Assembly: GCA_003184365.1 (NCBI GenBank) | Contig: NKYR01000073.1 | Span: 124,001 to 188,000 of the forward strand | Length of the DNA: 64,000 nt | Direction of reading: 5' to 3' | Source: Evernia prunastri | Lineage: Eukaryota; Ascomycota; Lecanoromycetes; Lecanorales; Parmeliaceae | Shown here: one piece after another, positions 54,572 to 64,000 of the stretch | How the letters are laid out: each line of letters starts with the position of its first letter | Position numbering within the stretch: position 1 is the first letter of the stretch | The notes under the pieces: model-generated | What the model was told of the DNA's origin: nothing | Database searches by the model: none | Seen by the model: only the letters and a program-made list of their open reading frames with translations | Program-made: the position numbers and the translations under genes

Positions 54572-57205
54572 ATGAGTTTTGAAATACCACAATACAGGTA
54601 CGTTGCCACATCATACCTTAACCTATGACGTCTTGCCTCTCTATACATGTTTGGGTTGTTCTTGGGGCTAGTTAGAGAATTCGTTATGAAGTTCTTTTTT
54701 GGCTATCAGAGCAGAAACGGGGAAGAAAAGCACATCTGCTATAATCCTACAGCTTGGCTGAGGTCCTCTGCACTTGCAAAAGCTGACATGTGATCGCCTC
54801 CAGCTTTAGCTTCGCTGGTGAACCTCCAACACCCACCAAGACACCTACGTCACCAAACTTCTTCCTGAACTCATTCCAAACGCCCAGACAGGGCACAAGA
54901 TTCTATGGTCCTCAATCCCCTTGGAGTCCTGCCCTTCACTCGGCGGCCAGTCCGGATCTAAAGACACCGACCCAGCTGAGCTTCACGACACCTACCAAAA
55001 GCCCTACAAAGACCACTGAGTCCGAAAGACCCTCCACCGGTCAAGACCTCGAGACAGAAATAGCCTCTCATGTACACCATCGGTCACCCAACCCCAGCCT
55101 GCCGTTGCCTCCGGTAGAGCCATCGCGCCAACTATCATCCTCCCCCAACCCGTCTTCGACCTCGGAAACCAAACGTCGTCGCTTGAACAAGAACGAGTCT
55201 TCAATCACTCCTTTAAAGACTGGCTTCGACCATTCACCGGGTACAGCCATGAATTCTGCGGGATCGATGCAGACTCCACCTCCAACGAGTACATCTGCTT
55301 CACGACGAAAGGCACAACAAGCTCAAGTAGCTAAATTGGTCAAGGAATCTGCAGAAAAGGGCAGAAGAATGTCATTTCCAAATTTTGGAAAAGACGAAGG
55401 CGCTCATGGCTCAACTTCTCAAGTGGAGGAATCACCGCAACAGTTCCCTGCCTTACAGTTCTCCCCAGAGGGTTTTGGCTTTCCAATGTCTGGTCCAGCT
55501 ACGGCGCCTGTATATCCACAGCACAAGCTGTTTTGGGACCCCGAGCAAGGCGTCGACACAATGAACATTGACTTCCCAATGGACGACACCTTCACTTCTT
55601 TTGGGATGGGTATACACAAGAACTCGGATCCGTTCGTCTCACCGCCTAGTCACTCGAATGGAATCCAGTTTCCGACCTCGCCAGTCTTCAATGTCATCGG
55701 CACTGGGAACGACAATATCGCTACGTTTACATCGTCGTATGCAGAATCGCCCAGTCACAAGGTCACTACAGAGGGCGGAAAGTTCGCAGGGAATGTGGTC
55801 AACCCCAGCTTGCTTTTTAGCTCGCCCAGTAGGGCTGCTGAAGTTGCAGCTATGCCCGTTGTGAGCCAGGCGATACAAGATGATGTGCTTCGACCGTATG
55901 CACATCAAATGCGGGATGCACAGATAGAGCTTGACATGCAACTGGCTCGAAAGCCGAAGAGAAAGCGCGCACCTGAGCCTGATGACTCACCAGCGGTAAA
56001 GGCTGCGCTGCTAGCGTTACGTGAGGACCAGACCGGCCGGTCTAATCTTGAACGCGATCACATTGACGATATCATCGAAGCTAAAGCTATTGCTCGTTCC
56101 CGAAGCCGAGGTTCATACGGGTATGCAAAGGAACGTCAAGAGGCTGGCTCAAGGTCCCTCCAAGACCAGCGAAGCCTGAGCCGGCTACACGATTCTCAAA
56201 GAAAACGATCCTCGGTCACCCTGACCATTGATGCTAGTGGCAGGGCAAAGACCGTCGTGGCAGATGACACCAAACAGACGTCCATTAGTGGAACGCACGT
56301 GAATAGTGATTCTGAAGACAGTGAGAGCGACTCGTCATCCTCAAGTGCTGAAATGGTGATGAGCCAGCCCCCATCTTTCGCATTTCCTTCTCAAAACCAA
56401 AAGCCGCCAAAGCTTGGGCGATATTTCAATGATCCCAAACCACATTCCCAGCGGTCAATTTACCCATCTACCCTAGGATTGGCGAGCACTGCCCCGGTCT
56501 CATCTGCTCGGCGAACGTCGTCCAACCTCCATACACAATACAGCTCTCAGGCTTACAGTGGCCCTGGCAGGATTGAAGTAGAAAGCGAAGCTGAAACAGT
56601 CATCGATTCTGATGATGACAGAGGTGACGCCCAATCTGAGCTGAAGAAGGTCCTTCAGTCCAGATCGCAGAAGAAAGTCAGCAAGCAAGGGAAACGCCCG
56701 GAATCCAGGGATGGTTTTACCGGTCAGCGCCGAGCATATCCTCAGCAAGGTGGCCCTCTCCAACCATATTACACCACTGGGTCTCACACCCCGGGCCATC
56801 ATGGGTTTCAGGATCCATACAGCAACATCTCACCCACCACAATCACAGATCCCGACATGTCAACGCCAACCACGGGTCGAGAGAGCAACGCCAGCAGTGA
56901 CAGTACTCGTTGCGTCTGCCATATGACCGAGGACTTTGGAGAGGTCATGATACAATGGTGAGTCTCTCGTGTCTATGGGTAAAAAAGGACAGCGCGCACT
57001 AATCCCATGCAGCGAATCTTGCCGCAAATGGCAACATGTCGCGTGCCTCGGTTTCGACCCAGAGAAGCTGCCCTTTGTTCATCTCTGCGTCTTTTGTACT
57101 GGCTCAACCCCCAATGTTCGAGGAGGACGCGTACGAGAGCCGGCGAGGGCAGCGTTTGCGCCCCCGAGCTCACCGTTGGCACATAAGCCTCATCGATATC
57201 GATGA
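54572..57205 (+). CDS. PHD-finger protein with long disordered N-terminal region
   Basis: Three coding exons, 54572-54597 (26 nt, encoding MSFEIPQY and part of the next codon), 54804-56957 and 57013-57205, give 790 residues. The large exon has no ATG near its start, and only the small exon supplies one in phase. Residues 1-700 are Ser/Pro/Thr-rich and disordered, with KPKRKRAP-type basic signals, repeated SPxK/TP sites and an acidic Ser tract (DSEDSESDSSSSSAE). The C-terminus is a PHD finger: CVC, then EDFGEVMIQCESC (with the intron in that Cys codon), WQHVAC, and LCVFC. The CxCxxxxDDGxMIQCxxC-WQHxxC type is that of Cti6/Bye1/Set3-like fingers, which often read H3K4 methylation. A nuclear chromatin role is likely; the exact orthologue is unclear. 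Confidence 0.82.
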
Positions 57206-57945
57206 TATGTCTACCTGCTTTTCTCGCGTCTCCGTGATGGTAAACGTCTGGTATGTGCTTTTTCGAGCGGAGATGAGGCAAAGATTTTGTATAGGCGGCA
57301 CTTTACCTAGTATATACCCTCGCCGTAAATCGTCTTTTACGAGAGCACCATGAGCGAGGTTGGATGCGCAATGTGGATCATGTACAGCTTTTGATGTCAA
57401 ACCGTCTACATAGGTATATTGATCCGAATTAGGCAACAAGTAAGCCCGATAAGTCTCACAAGGCATGGTCAGAATCACGTTCTCAGAATCACGTCCAAGC
57501 GTCTCGGTTTCCTCAAGTAAGGTTAAGGTATCGTTGTAAAGTCAGTCACCTCAACTATTGAGAGTATTGATCCCATCATAGCCCCTCGCCCATTTTCCAA
57601 GCGCTGATGCCCATGGGAACGAACGGCCTAGCCATTGTGACCGCGCGTAGTCATCAAGTCCGTCCCTCTCTCCCTCACGCTGTATAATGCGCTCGCTTCA
57701 ACTTATAGAGTACGAAGGTGAAAAGCAACGCCCCGCCCGCCTCAAGCAAGAGCAAGAGCAAGCAAAGCAGGCGGGCTGTGGTATCGATGCTATAAAACAA
57801 CACGCTTTCAATAAAAGAAACGTAGACAAAACCCATATCCACCGCGCCTCTACCTTTTTACCCACCTACCCCACACTACCTACCCTCATGGAACAAACCC
57901 CAAGCTCGCTCGCTCGCTCGCTCGCAGAATAGAGCCAGTCCCCCT
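57206..57945. other. Convergent intergenic spacer
   Basis: About 740 bp between the 3' ends of the PHD and histidine kinase genes. It holds a short CTCG microsatellite at about 57904-57926 and a CAAGAG-type repeat at about 57745-57765. No gene is supported. Confidence 0.5.
57903..57926 (+). repeat. (CTCG)n microsatellite
   Basis: About five tandem CTCG units just downstream of the hybrid histidine kinase gene's stop codon on the other strand. Confidence 0.8.
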
Positions 57946-60900
57946 TCACTCCCCCGCCGGCTTGACCCCGCCGTGCGCCTCCCAGTTGTCGAGCAAGCGG
58001 CCCACCTCCTTGAAGGACACGGGCTTCGTCATGAAGAGGTCGACGCCGCTGGTGAAGGCCTCGCTCTGGTCCCGGCTGGAGGCGAGGCCCGTGAGGGCGA
58101 TGATGAGCGCCGGGGAGGAGGAAGGGGTGCCGCCGTCCGGTCGGTTGTGGCTGCGGGTTTCCTCGATGTCGCGGATGGCGCGGGTGGCTTCGAAGCCGTT
58201 GAGGACGGGCATGCTGATGTCTGTTTTGTTGTGTTGTTAGAGTTTGATCGGAATTGGGGTATAGTTTGGAGTTGGTAGTAGTAGCGTGGGGGAGGGGAAG
58301 GGGGAAGACTCACCCATGAAGATGATGTCGTAGCCGTGCTCGTGGGCTTCGGCGGCCTGGACGGCCAATTGACCGTTCTCGGCCGAGTCGACGAGCTGGT
58401 ATTTTCTCTTCCGCATGTATGTTTCTAGCAGGCGGAGGTTGATCTTGTTGTCGTCTACTAAGAGCAGTCTCGGGGGACGCTTCTCCCGCTCTTGACGCTG
58501 GGCTTTGGGCGTCTGGTCCTTGGTCTCACGATCGTGAAGAGCCATGTTCGACGCCGTGAGGCTTGAGGAAGTGGTTCCGTTGAGTTCATGTGCTTTGGCT
58601 GCATCAACCGAAGGCGCCTCTGTTCCAAAGGTTGCTATCTCACCATGCTTGGTCACAGCTGAGGAGTCAAGTAACGAAATATCAGCCGAATGCGGGAAGA
58701 TTGTCTTCACCGCTGGTTCTGTCATCCTCGATATCAGGGGAGGACGTCTCGAATCGCGCCTCGTCAGATCGCCCATAGGTCGGTCGCGCATCGCGACATT
58801 CTCGTTCTGGGGCGACCGAGGTGGAGTAAGGGTCTTTTCTGATTGATTTTGCTGACTCTGGGCCGGGAACGGAAAATCCTGACCATCCATCACTGTTACG
58901 TCTCCGCTTGTACCATGTGAAGAATCGTTGTTCCAGTTGTCGACAGCCATGTGAGCATTGTCTGAATCACTTGCTGTCACGATTCCATTACTTTTGACAG
59001 TGAGGGGGCGCAGGACATCCTCAGTCTCGATCGTCAGAGACCCCAAATCTGGTATTGCAGTATCTGCCTCCGACCCTAAAGAGCCTGGACCTCCGCTCGA
59101 AAATGTTATCAATGGGGTCAACCCCAAATCATAATCTCTTGCCCTGTCTAAGCACAGTCGGAGAGCTTTAGCAAGTTTGTGTGGCCCGAAGGGTTTCGAT
59201 ACAAATTCCGTGACGGCCGGCATGTTTTGACGGGATGCGGCCTGAGAGCGGGTAGAATTGCTACATATCACGACAGTTGGCAGATGCGCAGTATTTTGCG
59301 TCACAAGTTCGGCCAGATCTTTCTCGTCGACCACTATGAGGTCCTTGGAAGTCAGCTCCAACAGCGATGAGCACGCGTTGAGTCCAAACCAGTCTCCAAT
59401 GCAATTTTGGAGGGTCCGGCCCGCCTCTGTCATCTCATTAGTGTATTCATTGGGATGGAAAGCAAACAAAGCGACTTTTATTGCTTGATAATCGGCTTGG
59501 AGACCCCGCACTGAGTCATCCTGAGAACCTCCGCTGGCTGATGCTTCAGAACTCGGAGTTGTCACTGGTGTTTCAGTCCCCGGCATTCGTGACATTGGAA
59601 CCCGGACTGTAATCTCTGTGCCTTTACCGACTTCGCTTTGGACATCGATAGTACCCCGTAGCATTGTGAGGATTGACTTGACAATGGATAAACCGAGCCC
59701 AGTGCCGCTTGCCAGGACGTCTTCTTGACAGAAAGCTTGAAAGAGTTAGAGGGCTCTTACCAGGGATCGGGTTCCGGTCACTCACGAGTGTACAAACTTG
59801 TTCTCAAATATTCGGGTGAAATTCCTTTCCCAGAGTCGATTACCCTGATTTCCAGCATCCTCTCTGTGTCTTCCATTGCTCCATTGTCCAAAGGATCTAG
59901 AGCTAGCTTGACAACAATCGATCCTCTCTGCGTGTACTTGAGCGCATTTCCGAAAATGTTCATGATGACCTAAAGCGCTTAGCTTCAGCGAAATATAAAG
60001 GGTTGAATACCTACTCTCTTTAATGCACCGGGTTGTGTAGTGAAGACATAATTCTCATGGGCAATGTCCAGTATGACCTCTACCGACTTCACAGCGCTGG
60101 CCTTTTGCAAACGGGACTGATCGCCGATGTGTAAACCCCGATCAAGGGCTTCAGCTTTAGCTCCATTAGAGAAGTCGGTCGCTTCAGTCGAACTGATGTC
60201 TTGGTAGATCTGACCCGCGTAGACCCCTTCGACGACTTCTTCTGTGACCGCTGCGACGTCTACTGTCGCGTATATATTCATCATCGGAGGTACTTCCTTT
60301 TCAGGTATCCGGCGATTTGCCGGTCCTCTTGCCTTTGATCCGGGCTTGCGCACGTTACGCCAATTTCTTTCAAAGGAATTGATTTTGCTGTAATCGAGGA
60401 TGTGATTGATGGTGTCCAATAAAGTACGCCCGCATGAAGATATTGTGTCGACGAGACTACTTTGGAATGCATCTGCTTCGGTGTCGGCCAAGAACTCTGC
60501 ACTAGCAAGTATGCCATGCTGAACATATTTAGCAGATCATCCGTATTTTGTGTACTACTCACTTACCAAGGGTGACCGGAACTCATGGGAAATAGACCCT
60601 ATGAAGTCCGCTTTCTGACGGTCTGCCGCTATTGATGCGAGCCGAGAGACTTCTGCCATGACGCTGTTTCCAAAGGCCATGAAGAAATTGAGCTCCGTAT
60701 CCCGTGAAAAAATTTGACGACTAGAGGTAGTCCAGGCAAAGCCACCTGTAAACCAGCGGCTAGAAGAAGCATCCCATAGTCCAGAGAAGATCAACTGGCG
60801 AACACCCGGGAAATTCTTCTGGAGCAGCATTGCCTCGATCTGCTTCCGACTGACTCGTATTTGTCTGCTGCCTTCCGACTTGGTTCTTTCCGTGGGAGAT

Positions 60901-62172
60901 AAGGGTTCTTCTTCCGAAGATGAGAAGCTGCCATCTTGGTCAAAAGACCACAGCTTCCCCCGAGGGTACCGTGCAAGCAAGCTGTGGAGCAGATTCTCAT
61001 CCACGGGATTGAATGACTTCGTCTGGTGTAATTGATTTCCAAGGCCTAGATCCGATTCAGGCGTAGAGTAGCTGATAATCTCTGCGGGTTTTTGGGATTT
61101 GCGCTCATGCGAATCGCAGTTCTCAGTACGATGCCGCGATGTCGCGTCGAAATAGACGACGCCTCCTCTATCCCGGATATCTAGAGATTCACAAAGAATG
61201 TTTGCAGCCCTTGCAAATGTCATGCGATGATCCGTGTCCACCGTCTTGCTTGTATTGCCGAAATCTGAGTCCTCTTGAGACGAGTCTTGGTCACTATGGG
61301 GCCCAGTATTGCTCCTCATTGATTTGTTCCCACTATCGGTTCTCTTTTTCGTTATAGCTCCGTCACTATCAGATCGGATTTTGGAAGCCATCCCCGAGTC
61401 TTGTGTCAGGTCATCTAGCACTAGCCTGCTCTTTCCCTCTACAAAGGCGTTCATACCCAGGGAAAGCCTCATCACTTTCTTACGCTCTTCTGCCTCCATC
61501 GTAATCTCCATGTGCTTCATCACCGTCCTTGCAATAGTAGCGAGAAACATCTCATGATCGGCGCTTAGATGGGGTCGTACCACGTCGTCGAGGATAAACA
61601 GGGAGCCAATGTTGACCCCTTTCTTCGTAGTCAAAGGTGTTCCAGCATAGAATTTGAAATACGGAGGCCCGGTAACGAATGGTAATTGATTGAATCGCTC
61701 GTCTTTCGAGAGATCTGTGACGGTGAACAAAGATGGAGAACAGGCTAAAGAAGGCGGTAATTCGATGGTCTTCTCGCATAGTCGCCCTGACTTGTCGACG
61801 GTTCCACACCCAAACCAGAGTCCATCACCCTCTTCTTCCGACTTGGCGTTGTCTACGAGGTCCAATGTCTTGGTGGATTCAGCAACGAAGTACTGCTTCT
61901 GTCGGTCGATCAAGCTTCAAGAACAATCAGCTCCACATTCCGCGATAGTTGAGGAACCTTCACCTGATCATTGCCCTCTTCGCGTGCAGTCGCAGGGCAC
62001 ATAATTGAGCCAAGGCTGTGAAGGTTGTATTGGGCGAGGACGCGGCGTGGACGCTGAGAGTATCTTGCGGCGTAGGGGATGCTGGAGGCTGGAAGTAGCG
62101 GTAGAGCTCGCGCTCCCTAACGCTATCAACCTTCGATAGATTCGTCTCCAGATGCACTACCGCAGCCATCAT
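57946..62172 (-). CDS. GAF-domain hybrid histidine kinase
   Basis: Six exons on the minus strand, 62172-61964, 61914-60567, 60518-60015, 59969-59786, 59735-58314 and 58220-57946, give 1313 residues with consistent phases. Order: an N-terminal RERELYRYFQP segment; a GAF domain (about 60-240, with LWFGCG, PPYFKFYAGTPLTTKKGVNI and LFILDD); a Ser-rich linker; HisKA with IGSISHEFRSPLHG (phospho-His about 513); HATPase_c with VIMNIFGNALKYT (N box about 690), DSGKGIS and SGTGLGLSIVKS; a linker; and a receiver domain with LLLVDDNK (Asp about 1176-1177), the phosphoacceptor DISMPVLNG (Asp about 1223), TG and MTKPVSF. The REC Asp codon is split by the last intron. It should pass phosphate to an HPt protein in the fungal multistep relay. 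No membrane segment, so cytosolic. The signal sensed by the GAF domain is unknown. Confidence 0.94.
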
Positions 62173-62570
62173 GTATTCCTGCTTTTCTTAGGCCGGGCTC
62201 ATCGAGCAGACGCGCCTTGATCTTGGTTTAGATCCATGGAAAAATATTTCGGTACGATTGGGTACGCTCGGCTCTGGAGCGTCAAGGAGCTTCAGTATGA
62301 CATTGACAAGGCAAGGTAAAGGTTTGCTAAGAGAGAGTAAGTACTCAATTGTTGATGCTCAAACAGCGGAGAACTTAAGGGTCTTGTCTTGGCACAGATC
62401 GGCAGCCAACACTATTAAATCCAGACGCTAGCATTTTTATGTCCGAAGGGTTCTTCCTTATAAGTTACTCTATGCGCTACGCGCGATTGAGATTCCTAAA
62501 TTTAAATTACACAGTGAACCTCACACATCAGTTGGGCGATGACTCTTTCCAAGTGATTTGACTCTTGATA
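62173..62570. promoter_or_regulatory. Divergent promoter region
   Basis: About 400 bp between the start codons of the histidine kinase gene (minus) and the DUF2293 gene (plus). It is AT-rich at 62480-62520. No specific sites were identified. Confidence 0.4.
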
Positions 62571-64000
62571 ATGGATTCAGTCGAGGTGTCGCTGCCGACA
62601 ACATTACTGCAGCATGAATTTGAGCGAGTACGTTGAAAGATTTCAGTTTTACTGTCTCGGAGCAGTGAGGAGTAAGCTCGAGCTAATTGTTGCAATCCTT
62701 TAGCTATCTAACAATCCGCTCAAGCCTCCTGCAGGCTACGTATTTGTTCCCAAAGGAGACGTCTACATTACTCGAAATTGGTATCAACCCCGAGAAATTT
62801 GCAAGAAAAGCCTGTCTAACACCGACCAGTCGAAATTTGACGGGTGTGTCCGGACGAAATCTATGGATCGTTTATGTAAGGTTCTGAACAATACGCGCTA
62901 TTCGCAGCTCACTGTCTGTTAGGACCGTGAAACAAATGAAAGGTTGGGCATTCACTGCTTTCAGCAAATCGTCGAAGCAGTCAAAGAAGATGCTGCTCTT
63001 ACTGGTACGTTCACCTGAGGGCCATTCCTCTCTCTTGTGCAAGAAAAGTAACTCTAAAACATGTACTGGGAGCCCTTGTTCCCCTTGTTCACTATTCTGT
63101 AGATTGGTAACAAGTCATGCACGCGCCCCAGGAGTGCCCGCACTATCTGGATCATATGCTTCAGGGGATAGATCGGGCACCCTTCGAGGGGTGTGTGACT
63201 TGTTACCAACTTACGGATAAAACTTCTTAAGCTTGTCATTCGGAAAGTAAATGCTGATGCCGAAATCCTTAACCAGAAGAAAAACGTCAAAGAGCGGTAG
63301 CGGCCAAAGACAGCCGCGACCACGAGCGCGCTCACCAGCTGCTGCTTGAATTCTTCCCTAACATACCCAAGGAAGCTTGCACAGAAATCCTGGAACATGG
63401 CTTCCAGAAAGGAAGCGGTCGAGTAGGAAGATCACAAACCCTTGAAGACAAAATGAAGGTCCAGCTGGCGGTCAATGCCCATATCCGTCACCGTCTGACG
63501 CGTTATGACTCAATACTAGCGGCAGGTAAGGGACAAGGTGCCAAACTCGAAGCAAGAGAAATAGTATACGGCCAGATCCAAGCAATAGCAGACTCGTGGC
63601 GCGGTGCGACCTCCCAAACCTCCACTTCAGAGTCTCGAACGTCGATACCCGCAAGTTCAGCAGCAACACTTAAAGCCAATCGGCAACGGCGCAGCCAACA
63701 GAGGGAGGCACAGATAATTCATGCTGATGAGGATAAAATCCTCGAAGAAGCTCTCGGCGGACTGCGTCTTAATGAAAAGCAACGCGAGGCCGGGGAACAA
63801 GCGGAGGCCGCCCAGCGACTTGGAAAGAAGATGGCACGAAAGGTGGCCCGCAAATCCGATTTCAGTGAGAAAACTCGGAATCTACTCCGTCAATATGAGC
63901 TGGATTCAAGCATTGAAATGAGCAAGAGGCAGAGAAAGAAGATCCACAGGCTGCGGAAGGAAGAGAACGAAAAGGCAAGAGATTCGAAGCATTCGCGAAA
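62571..64000 (+). CDS. DUF2293-containing protein, 3' end beyond the window
   Basis: Exons 62571-62627, 62704-62780, 62830-62875, 62923-63004 and 63277 to beyond 64000. The frame is consistent across all joins and stays open to the edge. The N-terminal part carries the PPAGYVFVPKGDVYITRNC motif, then NLWIVYDRETNERLGIHCF, both typical of fungal DUF2293 proteins. The DUF2293 domain follows: LLLEFFPNIPKEACTEILEH, KGSGRVGRS, and LAVNAHIRHRLTRYDSIL. The C-terminal part is charged and coiled-coil-like. Function is unknown in the family. The last intron (63005-63276) is 272 nt, much longer than its neighbours of about 45-75 nt, because it contains a palindromic element. An alternative reading near 63241-63300 (VNADAEILNQKKNVKER) is also coding-like, so the 5' edge of the last exon is uncertain. 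Confidence 0.8.
63104..63209. repeat. 106-nt foldback (inverted-repeat) element in an intron
   Basis: The termini TTGGTAACAAGTCA (63104-63117) and TGACTTGTTACCAA (63196-63209) are perfect 14-nt inverted repeats. The similarity continues inward with mismatches, and the inner arms GTGCCCG (63134-63140) and CGGGCAC (63174-63180) pair perfectly again, so almost the whole element can fold into one hairpin. Weak pairing extends a few bases outside. It sits within the predicted last intron of the DUF2293 gene. It looks like a small non-autonomous foldback element or MITE remnant. I see no clear target-site duplication. Confidence 0.7.

Noticed and set aside
57903..57926. Tandem CTCG units considered as an array
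   Set aside because: Simple microsatellite; no spacer structure, and a CRISPR array is not expected in a fungal nuclear genome.

Overview
The window reads as nuclear DNA of a filamentous ascomycete (Pezizomycotina). Genes have short introns (about 45-100 nt) with GTRNGT-type donors and CTAAC/CTNAC branch signals close to CAG/TAG acceptors. Coding regions are GC3-rich against more AT-rich spacers, genes lie on both strands with individual promoters, and the families are fungal (PRP18, RBM39-like, PIS1, THI4, GAF hybrid histidine kinase, DUF2293, EthD and HOL1-like MFS families). All splice models were built by eye from frame continuity and splice signals; there is no transcript evidence.

Left part (1-20 kb), mostly accessory: the 5' end of a gene cut by the left edge; a secreted class 3 lipase; a secreted cysteine-rich KP4-like protein; two paralogous RING plus cyclin/TFIIB-like fold genes about 9 kb apart in opposite orientation, the second with an in-frame stop inside its RING; an orphan gene; a large seven-exon PLP decarboxylase with a long C-terminal extension; and a small Myb/SANT-like protein.

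Middle part (20-30 kb): a GNAT acetyltransferase; a fusion of two EthD-like domains with an alpha/beta hydrolase, including a 22-nt micro-exon; a divergent HOL1-like MFS transporter with two independent lesions, so probably a pseudogene; a glutathione S-transferase; and a TetX-like FAD monooxygenase. These four look like a small-molecule or aromatic metabolism neighbourhood, but coordinated function is only an inference.

Right part (29.7-64 kb), mostly conserved housekeeping genes: PRP18, a KCTD/Whi2-like BTB protein, an LCAT-type lipase, an RBM39-like splicing factor, a coiled-coil protein, a PP2C phosphatase, tRNA-Thr(AGT), phosphatidylinositol synthase, THI4 with a TPP riboswitch in its 5' leader, a PHD-finger protein, a 1313-residue GAF hybrid histidine kinase, and a DUF2293 gene running off the right edge whose long intron carries a 106-nt near-perfect palindrome.

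The most interesting items are the RING/cyclin-fold pair, the decarboxylase with the appended C-terminal region, the EthD-EthD-hydrolase fusion beside a decaying transporter, and the intronic foldback element. No clear operon-like system, CRISPR array or intact transposon was seen.
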